Assembly (NCBI RefSeq): GCF_000149955.1
Contig: NC_030989.1
Span: 2,923,839 to 2,987,838, forward strand
Direction of reading: 5' to 3'
Source of the DNA: Fusarium oxysporum f. sp. lycopersici 4287
Taxonomy: Eukaryota > Ascomycota > Sordariomycetes > Hypocreales > Nectriaceae
DNA: 64,000 nt
The position numbers and the translations under genes were made by a program. Under the pieces are notes generated by a model. The model had not been told where the DNA came from. It ran no database searches and saw nothing but the letters and a program-made list of their open reading frames with translations. Positions 32,470 to 43,540 of the stretch are shown piece by piece. How positions within the stretch are numbered: position 1 is the first letter of the stretch; every line of letters starts with the position of its first letter.

Positions 32470-33333
32470 TGTGAGCAGTAGTTTATTAGAAGTGTCAAAA
32501 AGTGTTAGCGGTAGTATAATACTGTAAAGTTGTAATGTCATGTAGTGTTGATTTTGATGTAAGAGGGAGAAATCTTCTTGAGGCTAGGATGACGGGTTTA
32601 TATACTTGGGAAAAGCCAGTGATTCACGAGGGCAATATATCGACACTAGGTATCTTGGCCTTACAGAGCTTACAATCCTTTAATACAAGCTTCATGGTTT
32701 TGTAACACGATATAGGGCTCAGTGACTCAACTTCGCAGTCTCTGGGATGCCCCGGATGGTATGGAGCCTAATAGAACTGAGCCATGAAAGTTGGCTGTCA
32801 ATGCCTGGTTCAGGTCACATCTCCAGGTATATCAGACGTGATGGACAGTAACTTGCCTAAGCCAAATTTTGCTGCAATCACGTCGATAGACTGGCGGTAG
32901 ATGACCCCTTGGATCCTCATCAGCACAATCTGTTCAGAAGTCGTGAATTCTATACGTGAGCTTGCTGAGATTATCTGCTGTACGACTATTCATGGAATTA
33001 CTAGATCTGGAGGTCATCAAGTCAAGGTCACAGATAAATCGCTGGATTCGAGGTTGCAGCGGCAAATAATATCCGTATATTTTCTCTAGCTCTTAAACTT
33101 CGGGGTTTTCATGTTAGCCTCATGCATTGAAAAGAACCTGAGTGGGCGGAAAAGAACCCATTGCATATCTTTTGAACCAGCAGTACGAGAGAATCATTTC
33201 AGTAGGTCAGCTGTCACCTAGCTCAAATTAGGTTGAGACCATAAAAGATACGCCTAATGTCTACCATAAGAGCCAAAAGCTACCGCCTAAGATTGACAGC
33301 CCAAACTTCTATGGGCCCATCCCAATCTCGTTT

Positions 33334-33588
33334 CTAGGTAAAAGGTGGAATGGGATAGTAGGGTCTTCCCGCTGCCACAGCTGCCTGCCATCGATCGTAC
33401 TCCCTCTGACATGCAGTGCATTCAAGCCATCTCAAAAGTCGATTTACTGTCCCGTCGGTACAATCCTCCAAATTACAACGCCATTTGCCCGCCACAGTCG
33501 CTCTGGGGCATGTCCGGGTGCTGTACTCGTCACGTATCACCTGGCCACACCGTAAGCACCGGAAGTAAGTGGTGACACAGACGCACAT
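33334..33588 (-). CDS. Eight-cysteine microprotein, array member 2
   Basis: 84 residues. Lattice cysteines at 2, 11, 14, 27, 38, 43, 57 and 60, plus an extra Cys at 4. Knuckles are FRCLRCG and LECTACQ; the tail is EYDRW, then YYPIPPFT. The spacing of all eight cysteines matches members 1 and 6 exactly while the residues between them differ, the pattern expected when only a metal-binding core is conserved. Confidence 0.65.
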   Translation of the reverse strand: MCVCVTTYFRCLRCGQVIRDEYSTRTCPRATVAGKWRCNLEDCTDGTVNRLLRWLECTACQREYDRWQAAVAAGRPYYPIPPFT

Positions 33589-34113
33589 ATTAGGGCGTTT
33601 TGATATCTAGCGATATTCTATTTATTTATAGTCGGATCTATCGTGGTGGGAATGTGGGTAAAGGAGGGAAACCGTTCCAGCCTCTGAGATTGACGAAATA
33701 GATATACTTGGAGACCATGAGTGATTCGCAGCGAGACACTTGCGTGCGTGGAAGGATTTGTGTTCCACTGGATGTAGCAAACGTTACGGCTCTTTATAGA
33801 TGTAACTCGAGTTTCACAATTACAGTGATGAAATCAAGATTGTATCAAAAGTGTAACATGTCGGATTGGATAAAATAGGGCCTGCCATTGCACCACGTCA
33901 ATGGAATGATCATCTAACTGAGCAAAGCTAACCAATGTTACACAACATCTATTCCAGAACAATTTTATTCAAATCAGTGAATCTAGTTCTTCATAGTTAT
34001 CCATCGATTAATTAGGCATGATGTATTAGCAAGATTTGCTTATCGTAGTGTATTTCTGGTAAACTGAAAGCTATTATATCAAAGCATGTTCTTCTTCCAG
34101 GCTATCTAGGATA

Positions 34114-34389
34114 TCATTTCACATAGTCCTCATAGCCAGGGAAAGGTGGATCAGGTCTCGGAACATGGTCACCCGTATCTACACGCAACTTCCAACAAAT
34201 GAAAAGTTGAAAACACGCTTTACACTGCTTGAAAGAACCCGAAATATCCGAGGGGGGTTCCCACCTGGCATTGAGGCAAACGTGAATGCCTTTTGCAATG
34301 GCTTGGGAACATCGTCTGACTTGGACATCAGATTTCACGTGATACTTACAGCGTTCACAGTGGTGCAACACGTTTTTGGCTTCGCACAT
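34114..34389 (-). CDS. Eight-cysteine microprotein, array member 3 (one Cys missing)
   Basis: 91 residues from ATG 34389; an upstream in-frame ATG at 34500 would add 37 residues lacking family features. Cysteines at 2, 11, 14, 27, 38, 56 and 59 (HHCERCK, VRRCSQA, KQCKAC). The position of Cys43 holds Trp, so one predicted ligand is lost. The tail (PRPDPPFPGY) extends about eight residues beyond the others. Possibly a diverging copy. Confidence 0.55.
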   Translation of the reverse strand: MCEAKNVLHHCERCKYHVKSDVQVRRCSQAIAKGIHVCLNARWEPPSDISGSFKQCKACFQLFICWKLRVDTGDHVPRPDPPFPGYEDYVK

Positions 34390-34957
34390 ATTGGGACTCA
34401 CTTTTTGAGCTTGAAGGAATCCTTTAGTTTGGCGAAAAAGTAATATGAGATAATTATAGCATCGTAGGTGATATAAACGGTAAGGAACTTTGTACGTCAA
34501 ATGAGAATAAGTCTTTTGAAAGAACGATGATCAAATTTGTATGTATTGAGAGGGCCAATGATTCATGAACTGCATATCGATTATCGATGCGCATTACTTG
34601 AGTAATCAGTGTGGCAGAAAAATAATGTGTCAAGACACCGAGAGGCAACTAGACTGAGTAACGGGTGAAGGCGCGCAAAATCTCGTATCTCAGCTAGTCC
34701 GCTATAAATTACTCATGTTCAAAACAGCTTTCAGGCACTGTATTACCTCAAAAGCAAGAGCACTTCATAATTCATCGTGGTCCTATACAACACGGCGGCC
34801 CATTCCGCCAGGAACCTAAGGGCTCATACAAAAGCGCTGACTCTATAATCAATCCTTCACTGGGTCACTGGTGTGATCAAAGCTAAACATAAGTCAGATA
34901 GTTTAATTCAGAGCTTCTTTACTATGGAAGGATCCATACCTTCCCATAAATGTCAAC

Positions 34958-35218
34958 TTAGTAACGTCGGAATGGAAGATAAGGGTCTGGAACGGGCCAT
35001 CCTCGTCTCAGATCCTCCTGCCACTGATTGAACTCTCTTGTACATGCCGAACAACTGGTCCACGGCTCTGTCCTCCAGATGGGTGCCATCGAAGTAATAT
35101 TACAGCAGCAGCTGACGCCTTGCTGCAGGGCCGTCATACATCTTGTAATGTTGACTACGGAGCCGAGGCCTTTATTGCAGCGTTCGCACTTGTAGAATAT
35201 AGCTGTCCTGTCACACAT
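34958..35218 (-). CDS. Eight-cysteine microprotein, array member 4
   Basis: 86 residues. Cysteines at 2, 11, 14 and 27, a triplet at 37-39, then 56 and 59 (YKCERCN, ITRCMTA, TSCSACT). No Cys occurs at 42-43, so the extra cysteines of the triplet may compensate. The tail has REFNQW and ends PYLPFRRY. Intracellular by absence of a signal peptide; function unknown. Confidence 0.6.
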   Translation of the reverse strand: MCDRTAIFYKCERCNKGLGSVVNITRCMTALQQGVSCCCNITSMAPIWRTEPWTSCSACTREFNQWQEDLRRGWPVPDPYLPFRRY

Positions 35219-35652
35219 AATGAACGCTTCTCTTTAACATAAGTTCGAATTCTGGAATATTCTCCGCTTGGAGTTTGAGAAGAGGATAATGGCCTTTGGG
35301 CGTTACTAATGATAGCAGGCTGGATAGTGTGGAGGGAGAGACAGTATTCCCATATCGTATAGAACTTTTATATGTATTCCTCATTTTGGGTCTAATCACG
35401 AACTGTAAGTCATTAGTAATACTGATAAATAGTAAAATAGATATTGAAGATCACTAACAGCAAGGGCGGAATGACTTATATTTGACCACTGTCCAGAGCC
35501 CAGCACAATCATCGGAATCACTAAATCAGATTCTACCATATGCTTCTACAATTCCTGTGGCACATAAGACTATCAAACAAGCATGCACCTGGGTTTCACC
35601 GAATAAATGAACTAGCAGTGAGTTAAGTACGATTAGGATTCTACCTCTTCAA

Positions 35653-35904
35653 CTATAGGAATGGTGGATTAGGCTGATAGTAGTGCCCTTGTCGCTGGGA
35701 AGCCAACCATGCGTTGTACTCTGCCATGCAGGATCTACACTGCTGCCAAGGGGTTACCGAATTCGCGTTCCGGTGCTCGCAGTTGCTCTTGGGGCAATCC
35801 CTCCCACGCGCTATAGCCCGCGCACAACAATGACGACGCTCCTCCTCCAGTGTGATTCTCCCACACCGAGCGCATGTATATGTATACTTAACAATAACGC
35901 ACAT
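35653..35904 (-). CDS. Eight-cysteine microprotein, array member 5
   Basis: 83 residues. Cysteines at 2, 11, 14, 26/27, 37, 42, 56 and 59 (YTCARCG, RHCCARA, RDCPKSNC, QQCRSC); the later ones are shifted by one relative to members 1, 2 and 6. The tail has AEYNAWLAS, closest to member 1's QYNAWLAS, and ends QPNPPFL. Members 1 and 5 may be the closest pair. Confidence 0.65.
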   Translation of the reverse strand: MCVIVKYTYTCARCGRITLEEERRHCCARAIARGRDCPKSNCEHRNANSVTPWQQCRSCMAEYNAWLASQRQGHYYQPNPPFL

Positions 35905-36088
35905 GGCAAAAGTAGTCCCAAGGTGATTTCTTGGTATAACTTGGTTTCGTAGAGTTTAGTAAATTCTGTTGATAGAATGTTTTATTTAGAGAAAAGCAAG
36001 CAACCATCGTTCTTGGTTTAACAACATTTTATACCCTAAGAGATACCATGACTAACTCTCATATCTTCACAAACCGTATGATTCAGTT

Positions 36089-36355
36089 TCAAATATTGAT
36101 CATCTCAAATGGTGGAATGGGTTCGTAATAATATCCGCTTTGCTGGGCTGTATACCATGCTGTATATTCTGTAGAGCACGCGTCACATTCCATCCAAAAG
36201 ACTGGCCGTGTGACACTACTTGATGTACATCTATTCGGCGGGCAAATGGGCAGATTGGGGTCAGGGTTTTGTGCACATTTCGCATAATCCTGCTTTGATC
36301 TGGTAATAGCACCACAGCGGCAGCAACGGAAAGAGACATTAACGATATGACACAT
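36089..36355 (-). CDS. Eight-cysteine microprotein, array member 6
   Basis: 88 residues. Cysteines at 2, 11, 14, 27, 38, 43, 57 and 60, plus Cys12 (FRCCRCG, YAKCAQN, PICPPNRC, MECDAC). The tail is TEYTAW, then EPIPPFEMINI. It lies only 184 bp from member 5, the tightest spacing in the array. Function unknown. Confidence 0.65.
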   Translation of the reverse strand: MCHIVNVSFRCCRCGAITRSKQDYAKCAQNPDPNLPICPPNRCTSSSVTRPVFWMECDACSTEYTAWYTAQQSGYYYEPIPPFEMINI

Positions 36356-36747
36356 TGTCTTGTCTAGTTGTTGGTACTTATTGTTAAATCTATTTTTTTT
36401 CTGGATATTTAGGGCTGTATATTGACAAAATGGATGTGAGAGGAAAGGGCCTTCGGAGTGCTAGTACTATGGCTTTATATACTTATAGAAATATGGTGAA
36501 TAACAAACAGTTTCTAGTGTAGGTGAGTGAAAGATGCTGTTTCTGAGTCTTATGATGAGTGAATTAGTCACGGTTTGTATCCACGTAAATATCACTCGAG
36601 ATATGCTATTTGACAGATTTTGAGTCCAATATAGATCACTGCATCAGTGGAGTCCTTTGTGTTTCAGCAATCATATGCGCCTTTTTCTAGCAAAAAGGTC
36701 GAGATTACTACCAAGGTCCGTACCAGTATGCCCACTGCACCACAGCA

Positions 36748-36999
36748 CTACCAAACTTGGTACGATACAAACCCGCCATTTTCTTCTTCCACTTTCACTG
36801 CGTATTACGCTGCAACACAAGTTTCGCAATACCACCAATTCAGTACCCTGTCTTCCAAACTATGTGTGGAATAACGGCTGGCACATCTGTGACGTCGCGA
36901 TCTTGCTCTGGCGGGTCTACATCGCCTGATATCTCGCCCGGTATCTAATACTCCTCTGCATTTGGCGCAGATGTACGATACGGCTATCATGTGGCACAT
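36748..36999 (-). pseudogene. Eight-cysteine microprotein, array member 7, truncated by a stop
   Basis: The frame from ATG 36999 stops at TAA 36807-36805 after 64 residues. Cysteines at 2, 11, 14, 27, 39, 58 and 61 keep both knuckles (YICAKCR, WYCETC), but position 43 is not Cys. The stop falls where relatives have the acidic residue before the Tyr-x2-Trp tail. Beyond it the same frame stays open to TAG 36750-36748, a total of 83 codons, the family length. The likely ancestral change is GAA to TAA. A 64-residue product could still be made. Confidence 0.5.
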
Positions 37000-38059
37000 T
37001 ACTTATGTTAGATTTCTCTTCTTACTAGCTTTAATGAGAATAGAAGAAATTCTCTTCTTGTAAAGATGAGATTTGCTTGCGATTTATATACCTGAGAAGC
37101 CTCAGTGATGGATTTGCTAGCGGCATGAGAATGGTATCTGTGGACGTCGTCGATTACCTCTGATTGGTAGTGACATGTCATTACATGCAAGTGTTTCACT
37201 GTGCAACTAGCTGGGACAAAGAACTTACGTTACTCGGATGACTTAGTGTGCACTGTCAACCAAAAGGCGGCCCTGTCTTTTGTCTTTACCAGGCAATTGA
37301 ATTTCATAGGTTGGTCATAGCACTGGGCGAGTGGACAAGATTGTCAATCCCCGCGTTGCCCTCTATTTACATTATTTATTCTACCTTGCTTGATGGGTTC
37401 TTCGTTGGCTCCCTTCCGGCTTCACTTTAGATTGTCCCAAGTACGTGAACACCCTGTAAGCCGCGCGCTCAATTGCAACGCATACACTTCAGTAACTTCG
37501 ACATCCTTCGGAAACTGGTCGAAAGCTGCGCAGAATAAATTCGACACCAACACTTGCATTTTCAGTCACAAATGATATCTCAAATCCCTTTTCCGTAAGA
37601 TGAGGCCGCGTAGACATCATGTCAGATAAAGGTCTCGGAATCCCGAAAAAGCGTCTGACGAATGGCTGGCCCTTGGCGCTCAACCAACAAACCAATCACG
37701 GGCCTTCAAAATTGCCACCCGGCCTGCACAAGTGGCTTTATGTCTAAGTTTAAGCATAATCTTGACGATCCGGGATCCCGATACCGCCGTCTGATGGTTT
37801 GATATAAGGTTGAATGGCACAGCCCTCCAGGGAGACGCGGTTTGCTTGTTTTCATTGCCACATTAATGTAGTCAACGGGATTTCCGTTACCGATTATTAT
37901 CAACTGCCGAAGATAAAAGAGCCGAGTTGTTCCAGTCCGAGAACTAAATCTTCATAAGAAGCCAGCACTTTATAATATTTTGACGAGTCTCGAACCTCGA
38001 CTTCCAACCATTCATTGGCTTCACCTTTCATCACCTGTTTCGAGCATCCTTCTATCAAC
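37000..38059. other. Intergenic, 1 kb
   Basis: Separates the array from the RTA1 gene. I looked for another Met-Cys frame with the lattice and found none. Confidence 0.4.
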
Positions 38060-39221
38060 ATGAGCAACGATCAAAGAGAACGATGTGAGAAGATCTCTCC
38101 CGACTGCCCCCTCGAAGACACCATCTACGGCTATGTTCCTAACATGGGCGGCAACGCCTTCTTCGGCGTTGTCTTCGGTATCTGCACTCTCGTCCAAGTC
38201 TACTTCCTTATCCGCTACTGGCGTCTCTGGAAAGGCTATACCATCCTCGTCCTCCTCGGCAGCCTGATCGAATGCTGCGGCTACGCCGGCCGAATTCTCA
38301 TGTCGAAGAACCCGTGGGACGGTGCAGCTACATCCATTCAGTTCGTGCTTCTCATGGTCGGCCCATCGTTCCTTGCTGCAGCACTGTACATGACGCTTCG
38401 AGCTTTGGTGCAGTACTTTGGGGAGCAGTATACCAAGCTTCCAGCGAGGCTTTGGACATGGCCGTTCGTTACTGCTGATATGCTGGGGTTCTTCTCGCAG
38501 TGCGTTGGTGGTATTATGGCGTCGATGACGGAGAAGTATCCTGCTGTTGGAACTGCTGGTAGGGCAGTCATGGTGTTTGGCGTATCATTCCAGGCTGTCG
38601 TCATGGCTATTGCAGGTATTCTTGCTACCGACTTTGCTTTGCGTATGCGTCGACAACGGGGAAGTGTCTTCAGGAATCTGCCTAAAGACCTTAACATCTT
38701 TCTGATCTCTCTGACGGTTGTATTCCTTCTCATTCTCACCCGCTGTATCTACCGGTAAGTAGCATCATCCCATACGCTTGTCGGCACACCCTTGCCTGAC
38801 AGTTTTAGTATCCCTGAGTTGGCTGGCGGCGTTGGTGGACATATGATGCGACAAGAGGTTGAGTTCATGATCCTTGATGGCTGGTAAGTTCACTTCAACT
38901 TCTTCCGTCAACTTACCCGTTGTCTAATACTAAACTCTTGCCAGTATGATCGCCATTTCCGTTCTTCTGCTCTCCGTCACCCATCCCGGTATCTACGCCA
39001 CCGCTATTCATGGCCGGGCCGACCATCGATCCAAGTCAGTCAGACTCATGGATCTTGAATCAAGAGCATCTCGAGACGGATCTCGCAGAGCACCTTCAGA
39101 CAGGTCACGCAGAGGACATTCAAGCAGATCACGCACATCACCTTCAAACAGATCACACAGATCACCGTTAGGCCGATACGAACCACGACGGGAGCATCGA
39201 CTTGAGCCTTCCGACTACTAA
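38060..39221 (+). CDS. RTA1-like membrane protein (lipid-translocating exporter family)
   Basis: Three exons: 38060-38754, 38809-38883, 38945-39221, giving 348 residues from ATG 38060. RTA1 family marks: GYVPNMGGNAFFGVVFGI at the N-terminus, LIECCGYAGRIL, LLMVGPSFLAAALYMTL, the DMLGFFSQCVGGIMAS segment and, across the splice, RCIYR-IPELAGG. Seven membrane helices are expected. Yeast relatives Rsb1/Rta1 are linked to sphingoid-base translocation and sterol-drug resistance. The last 50 residues form a Ser/Arg-rich tail made of short repeats (RSRR, DRSRRG, NRSHRS) encoded by imperfect CAGATCACGCA-like DNA repeats. Confidence 0.88.
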
Positions 39222-39943
39222 GTTAGCGGAGATGTTGCAGCTAATACGAGTGCCATGGCAATGATAGGGTATGGTAATAAATAGTGACAGTTATACAACA
39301 CAGCCAGTGGTGGTTGCAATTTGGTGTTCTGAAAGTTTCTCCTATGTCTACTGTTCTATTTGCGATGGATCTTGCGAGAGTGTTGTAGCTTGTCTTTTTG
39401 CGAAGGGATGCACCGTCTAATGCTGCAGCTTGCGGTGTGACCACGGATCTATTGGTTTAGCTGTGGACGTGCGTTTGGTCGGGGTGGCGTTGATAAAAGA
39501 CTTCTATTGTTGGTGCGGGAGCTGCCATCTTGAAGATCTGGGGTTTTTGTGGTGTTGAGCTAACCTTTCTTGACCGAGGAATTGGAGCACCTTATATGCC
39601 TTCAACGCCGGTCAAAGAGTCATAATCTAGGTTTTCCTCATATCAGCTTTATGCTGTAGCAATTGGTCAGGCATTGTGGTATAATGTCTAAGTTGTGAGC
39701 CAGATGTGTTATTTGCCGTTGAGGCTTGTGGCTGAGAGCCTATATCAGCACATAGAACTTAGCGATGGATCTTGTCTTTATTTATGTAATTCATGGTTGT
39801 TTTAGAGATAGATATATATATCAGGGTTGTCATTAGACTGTCATTGTTTCATTTACGTATCGTAATACCGTTTGGTCCTATCCTTAACATTCCTGACCCA
39901 GAGCTTGATATAAAATAGGCAAAGGTTATGCTCCTATCAGCCA
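39222..39943. other. Convergent intergenic
   Basis: 3' regions of the RTA1 gene and the following minus-strand gene. No gene recognised. Confidence 0.4.
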
Positions 39944-41152
39944 CTACCCTAAGACACTTGTCCAACTGGGATTTTCTGTCCCAGTCCCATCAAAGTACAC
40001 GAGATAGTAGAAGACAGTAGTGATAAGGTTGAACAGTGTCAGCGTAATGCTCGTGCTGGCTGTCGTGTTCAACGTGAGGCCCCGCACAACCAATTGATCC
40101 GGAGCAACGCCTATCCTTCCCAGCCATGCTCCAGGATGACCCGCAAACATCTGTTCCCTGGTCTCGTCCTGCTCTTCAGCGGTATCTTCACCTGAGGTGG
40201 ATTGCACCTCCGATTGCCCGCTCTGTTCGTCTTCCGAGCTATCACGAGACAACAAAAGTGCTAAAAGAGTTCCGATCGATTCCAACAGCTTGGCGATAGC
40301 TATGCTGACAATGGCGGTACAGATGATTAAGCCCGAACTATAATTGAATACGTCCATCCACCTCGGTGGCGGCTTGATCGTCGCTTGCGATGGATTCCTC
40401 GCAGAAGGCTGTCTTGCAAGCCCAAGGACCACCATGACCAAGTAAAAACCTCGCATCGGTACTATATAGAGTGATCTCGAGAGGTCTAGGCGTCGTCGCG
40501 CGACCAGATAAGCAATCCATATGACGACCTGCAATACCATGGAGAAGGTAACAACCATCGCGGCCCATTCGCAAAGATTTTCTAGCTCCGTGGAAAGTTT
40601 GAAAGAGGCTTGTCGGCTGATATTAAACCATATCCAAAACTCGAATGGCGCTTGGAGTACTGACGACAAAAAGACATCAATTGAAGTTGAATCATCCTTC
40701 TCTTGGAGGATCCCTTCTGGCTCCCATCCACAAATGGATACCAGGAGCTTGGTAATATTGGCAAAGAAGAAGATAAAAGCACAAATTTGCGTCGCAGGTA
40801 CGCCCTGGAGACTAAAGACTTTGATGGTCTGTGGCAGGACGGTAAATATTGTCAAGGCTAATCTGATGACCAGGCCAGTGGCTTTTGGTGAGTTGCGACG
40901 ACTCTGCTGAGTCGAATTGTGTGACGACAAAAATCTCGAAATACCTCCGGCCAGTACAAACAAGTCAAAGATTGAATCGATGAGACAGACGGCGGGGATA
41001 GAGCGAACGATATCGACATTGCCTCCGAAGAGGTCATTGTCTCTTTTTCGATTGCCAGACGGTTGTGCTGCTGCCGCTGATGCTAGAGAGGCGAGGATCC
41101 AGAATGCTGTTGGGCCGGTGACCTCTGCTGTGGGTTGTGACTCGCTGGACAT
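39944..41152 (-). CDS. Multi-pass membrane protein, unknown function
   Basis: Intronless, 402 residues. Several hydrophobic segments are visible: AFWILASLASAAAA, AVCLIDSIFDLFVLAGGI, LVIRLALTIFTVLP, ICAFIFFFANITKLLVSI, MVVTFSMVLQVVIWIAYLVA, IICTAIVSIAIAKLL, and LTLFNLITTVFYYLVYF. An acidic Ser/Glu-rich loop lies at about 310-340 (RDSSEDEQSGQSE). No signal peptide, no catalytic motif and no family I recognise. Confidence 0.65.
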   Translation of the reverse strand: MSSESQPTAEVTGPTAFWILASLASAAAAQPSGNRKRDNDLFGGNVDIVRSIPAVCLIDSIFDLFVLAGGISRFLSSHNSTQQSRRNSPKATGLVIRLALTIFTVLPQTIKVFSLQGVPATQICAFIFFFANITKLLVSICGWEPEGILQEKDDSTSIDVFLSSVLQAPFEFWIWFNISRQASFKLSTELENLCEWAAMVVTFSMVLQVVIWIAYLVARRRLDLSRSLYIVPMRGFYLVMVVLGLARQPSARNPSQATIKPPPRWMDVFNYSSGLIICTAIVSIAIAKLLESIGTLLALLLSRDSSEDEQSGQSEVQSTSGEDTAEEQDETREQMFAGHPGAWLGRIGVAPDQLVVRGLTLNTTASTSITLTLFNLITTVFYYLVYFDGTGTENPSWTSVLG

Positions 41153-42623
41153 GTTTGTGCGGCTTCGGAAACGAGATGCGTCAAGAAACCAGTTTCATTG
41201 TAAGATGACAATCCAAAGATATGTTATCGTTGATAACGATAAGCGAGGAGGATTGGGGCGGTGTTGTCAGCCTTGAATCTGCATGGTTATGGCGGAGTCA
41301 TGGCGTTAGTGCTGGACGCAGATTGAGGGGAAAGCTACATCTCGGTACGATATTTCAGCCTAATCTTGATGGACTCTGTGCTGATAAGAGGTAAAGAGAG
41401 CGATAAGATAAGTATTTCTTTAGCAAGTTGAGCCAAACGAAACCCCGCCGCAATTCCGGACTTACCCTGTGGCACGAGATCTACCAGCCAAAACTGGCTG
41501 AGACGCAATAGGTTGTAGCGTGCTGATCTGGAAGCAGAGTTACCATAATAAAAAAAAAATAGTAAAATTCTAGTATATTTGCTTTGAACATTGTTGAATA
41601 ATACCCTGAGGTGGCTTCTGCATGTCGTTTGGTCAACAAACTTCGCCCAGCGTGTACATTGACTTTAGAGATTAATTTAAGCTTATCGCCATCTCATCCC
41701 CAACTGTCAAGAGCAGAGGCTACATCGTCAATAGCAATGCTGGATTGATTTGGAACATATCTCAAATGAACAACTGTACAAATGACTTCGATGTAACCTG
41801 CCAGTTGCGATCATCCACCGGTACTAATGAGAAACGGGCAGACTCGTGCCTTTTAATCTTAAGCTCATGAGGAGATCACCTGTCTTGCCAATAACTGGAC
41901 GGTCTCTACGCGCTGAAACAAATGCTCTAGCAAATCAAGTGACCATTCAGATTATCCTGAATGGAATTGGAAGGTCATGACTGGAGTTCTAGTCCGGTTT
42001 AGGTGCATCATCCCTGGACTTCGGGCCAATCACTCTAACCAGCACGGGCTAGTTTCCCTTCTCGGGAAATATTCCCCCAGCAGGGTTGTAGGGCATAAAA
42101 TTTGCGAGCTCCTGATGTAACGCTCTGATAGGTCACGCATCTTGATCATAGGAAGAGGATGCGAAAATTCTTGTCATTAAGAATCAAGAGGTGACTATAC
42201 TTTGCGTCACGCCTGAGAGATAGAGAATCATTGTGTTGAGATACTTGAACACGAGAAATGTCTTCCAAGAAGAAACACTTGTGTTTTGAAGTGTTTTCTT
42301 CACTTGAAGTTTTCACTTCTCGAAGGTGACGGGATCACTAGATTGACACGCTAGTAGCATGACATGCGGGAGGCTGTCAATGCAGGTCCGTCGGCATTGA
42401 GCCATGAGATCTCGGGCCCTTGCATCTGTTAGCATGATGGATATGACCCATGGCACTGGAATAATAAGATACAGAATATAGATAACTACGTACCAAATGC
42501 AATACTTCCCCCTATCCTATAAGAGTGAAAGGTTTCAGTGCCACGATTTTCATTCTAAGCACTCTACCTAGCAGTCTCATTCGAATATCAATTACCAGTA
42601 CTTCTTACTGAGGTACATTCAAG
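41153..42623. other. Intergenic, 1.5 kb
   Basis: Long gene-free stretch; no frame with coding character. The distal 200 bp should contain the GH16 promoter. Confidence 0.4.
42270..42330. repeat. Nested short repeats around CACTTG/GAAGTG
   Basis: The run AAACACTTGTGTTTTGAAGTGTTTTC, followed by TTCACTTGAAG and TTTCACTTCTCGAAG, has overlapping direct and inverted copies of a CACTT/AAGTG unit able to pair in several ways. It lies about 300 bp upstream of the GH16 gene. Origin and role are unknown. Confidence 0.3.
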
Positions 42624-43540
42624 ATGTTTTTCAAGCAACCTTTTACAGTACTCTTGTCCCTTTCCGCCACGGCTCTGGCTTGGGATGCCCCAGGCTACAG
42701 TGGTTTTACACGTGTCTGGCAGGATCCCTTTTCTGGCGCAGCCGGCACTCTACCTGACACTAGCCGATGGAACATTATACAGGGATACCTCAACGTCAAC
42801 GCGGAACTTGAGGTCTATACGTCATCTAGTCGTAACGTCCAACGAAGTGGTGGCGACACCCTCCAGCTAGTCCCATGGCGAGACGCTTCAGCCCTCAAGG
42901 GCTGGACTTCTGGCCGTGTCGAGAGCAAATATGTCTTCACACCTCAGCCAGGCAAAGTCACACGGGCCGAGGCCAACTTGCGCTTTGGCTCTTGTTCGAT
43001 CAACAACAAGCAAGGAATCTGGCCTGCTTTCTGGATGCTCGGAAATATTCTCCGTAACGGCGGTAGCTGGCCATCTTGTGGCGAGCTTGATGTCATGGAG
43101 ACAGTTAACGGCCAGTTGACCGGATACGGAACTGCGCACTGTGATGTTTACCCCGGTGGCATTTGCAACGAAGGTACCGGAATCGGTGGAACGGTTGGGC
43201 TGCCAAATCAAGATTGGCATACCTGGAGGATCGAGTTTAACCGCGCCAAGAGCAGCTGGCGAGATGAGACTATTACCTGGTTCCTGGACGGACAGCAGTT
43301 CCATCAGATCTCGGGTGCGAGGATCAACAACGAAGGAGTCTGGAATACGTTGTGCCATAGCCCCATGTATTTCATCCTCAACGTCGCTGTTGGCGGTACT
43401 TGGGTAAGTTATTGAAGATTTCATGATCTGCTCCAAAGCAAAAACTGACAGTATAATAGCCTGGATATCCCAACGGCAACACCTGCGACGGCTATGGTAG
43501 CATGATGGAAGTCGGCTATGTCGCCCATTACTCTAACTAA
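42624..43540 (+). CDS. Secreted glycoside hydrolase family 16 (beta-glucanase-like)
   Basis: Two exons, 42624-43403 and 43460-43540, giving 286 residues. A signal peptide (FTVLLSLSATALA) precedes a GH16 concanavalin-like fold: FTRVWQDPFSG, RWNIIQGY, YTSSSRNV, GWTSGRVESK, KQGIWPAFWMLG, then the catalytic motif GELDVMETVNG (E-x-D-x-x-E, nucleophile and acid/base Glu). Near the splice is LNVAVGGTW. It probably cleaves beta-1,3 or mixed beta-1,3/1,4 glucans outside the cell or in the wall. No GPI signal is evident (the end is VGYVAHYSN). Confidence 0.92.

Larger units (their letters stand above)
30625..36999 (-). other. Tandem array of small cysteine-rich protein genes
   Basis: Nine single-exon frames, all on the minus strand and each beginning Met-Cys, spaced 0.4-1.1 kb apart with no other gene between them. 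Seven share an eight-cysteine lattice; two at the low-coordinate end have a shorter first spacing. Spacers (such as 31409-32223, 32470-33333, 33589-34113, 34390-34957, 35219-35652 and 36356-36804) are AT-rich and show no further genes. They do not look like copies of each other, so the duplications are old. No transposon ends were seen at the borders. Confidence 0.7.

Noticed and set aside
37200..37720. Short frames between the array and the RTA1 gene, checked as further array members
   Set aside because: None begins Met-Cys or has C-x2-C pairs in the right places.
42888..43436. Antisense 182-codon frame opposite the GH16 gene
   Set aside because: The plus strand has a signal peptide and the ELDVMET catalytic motif; the antisense frame has no features.
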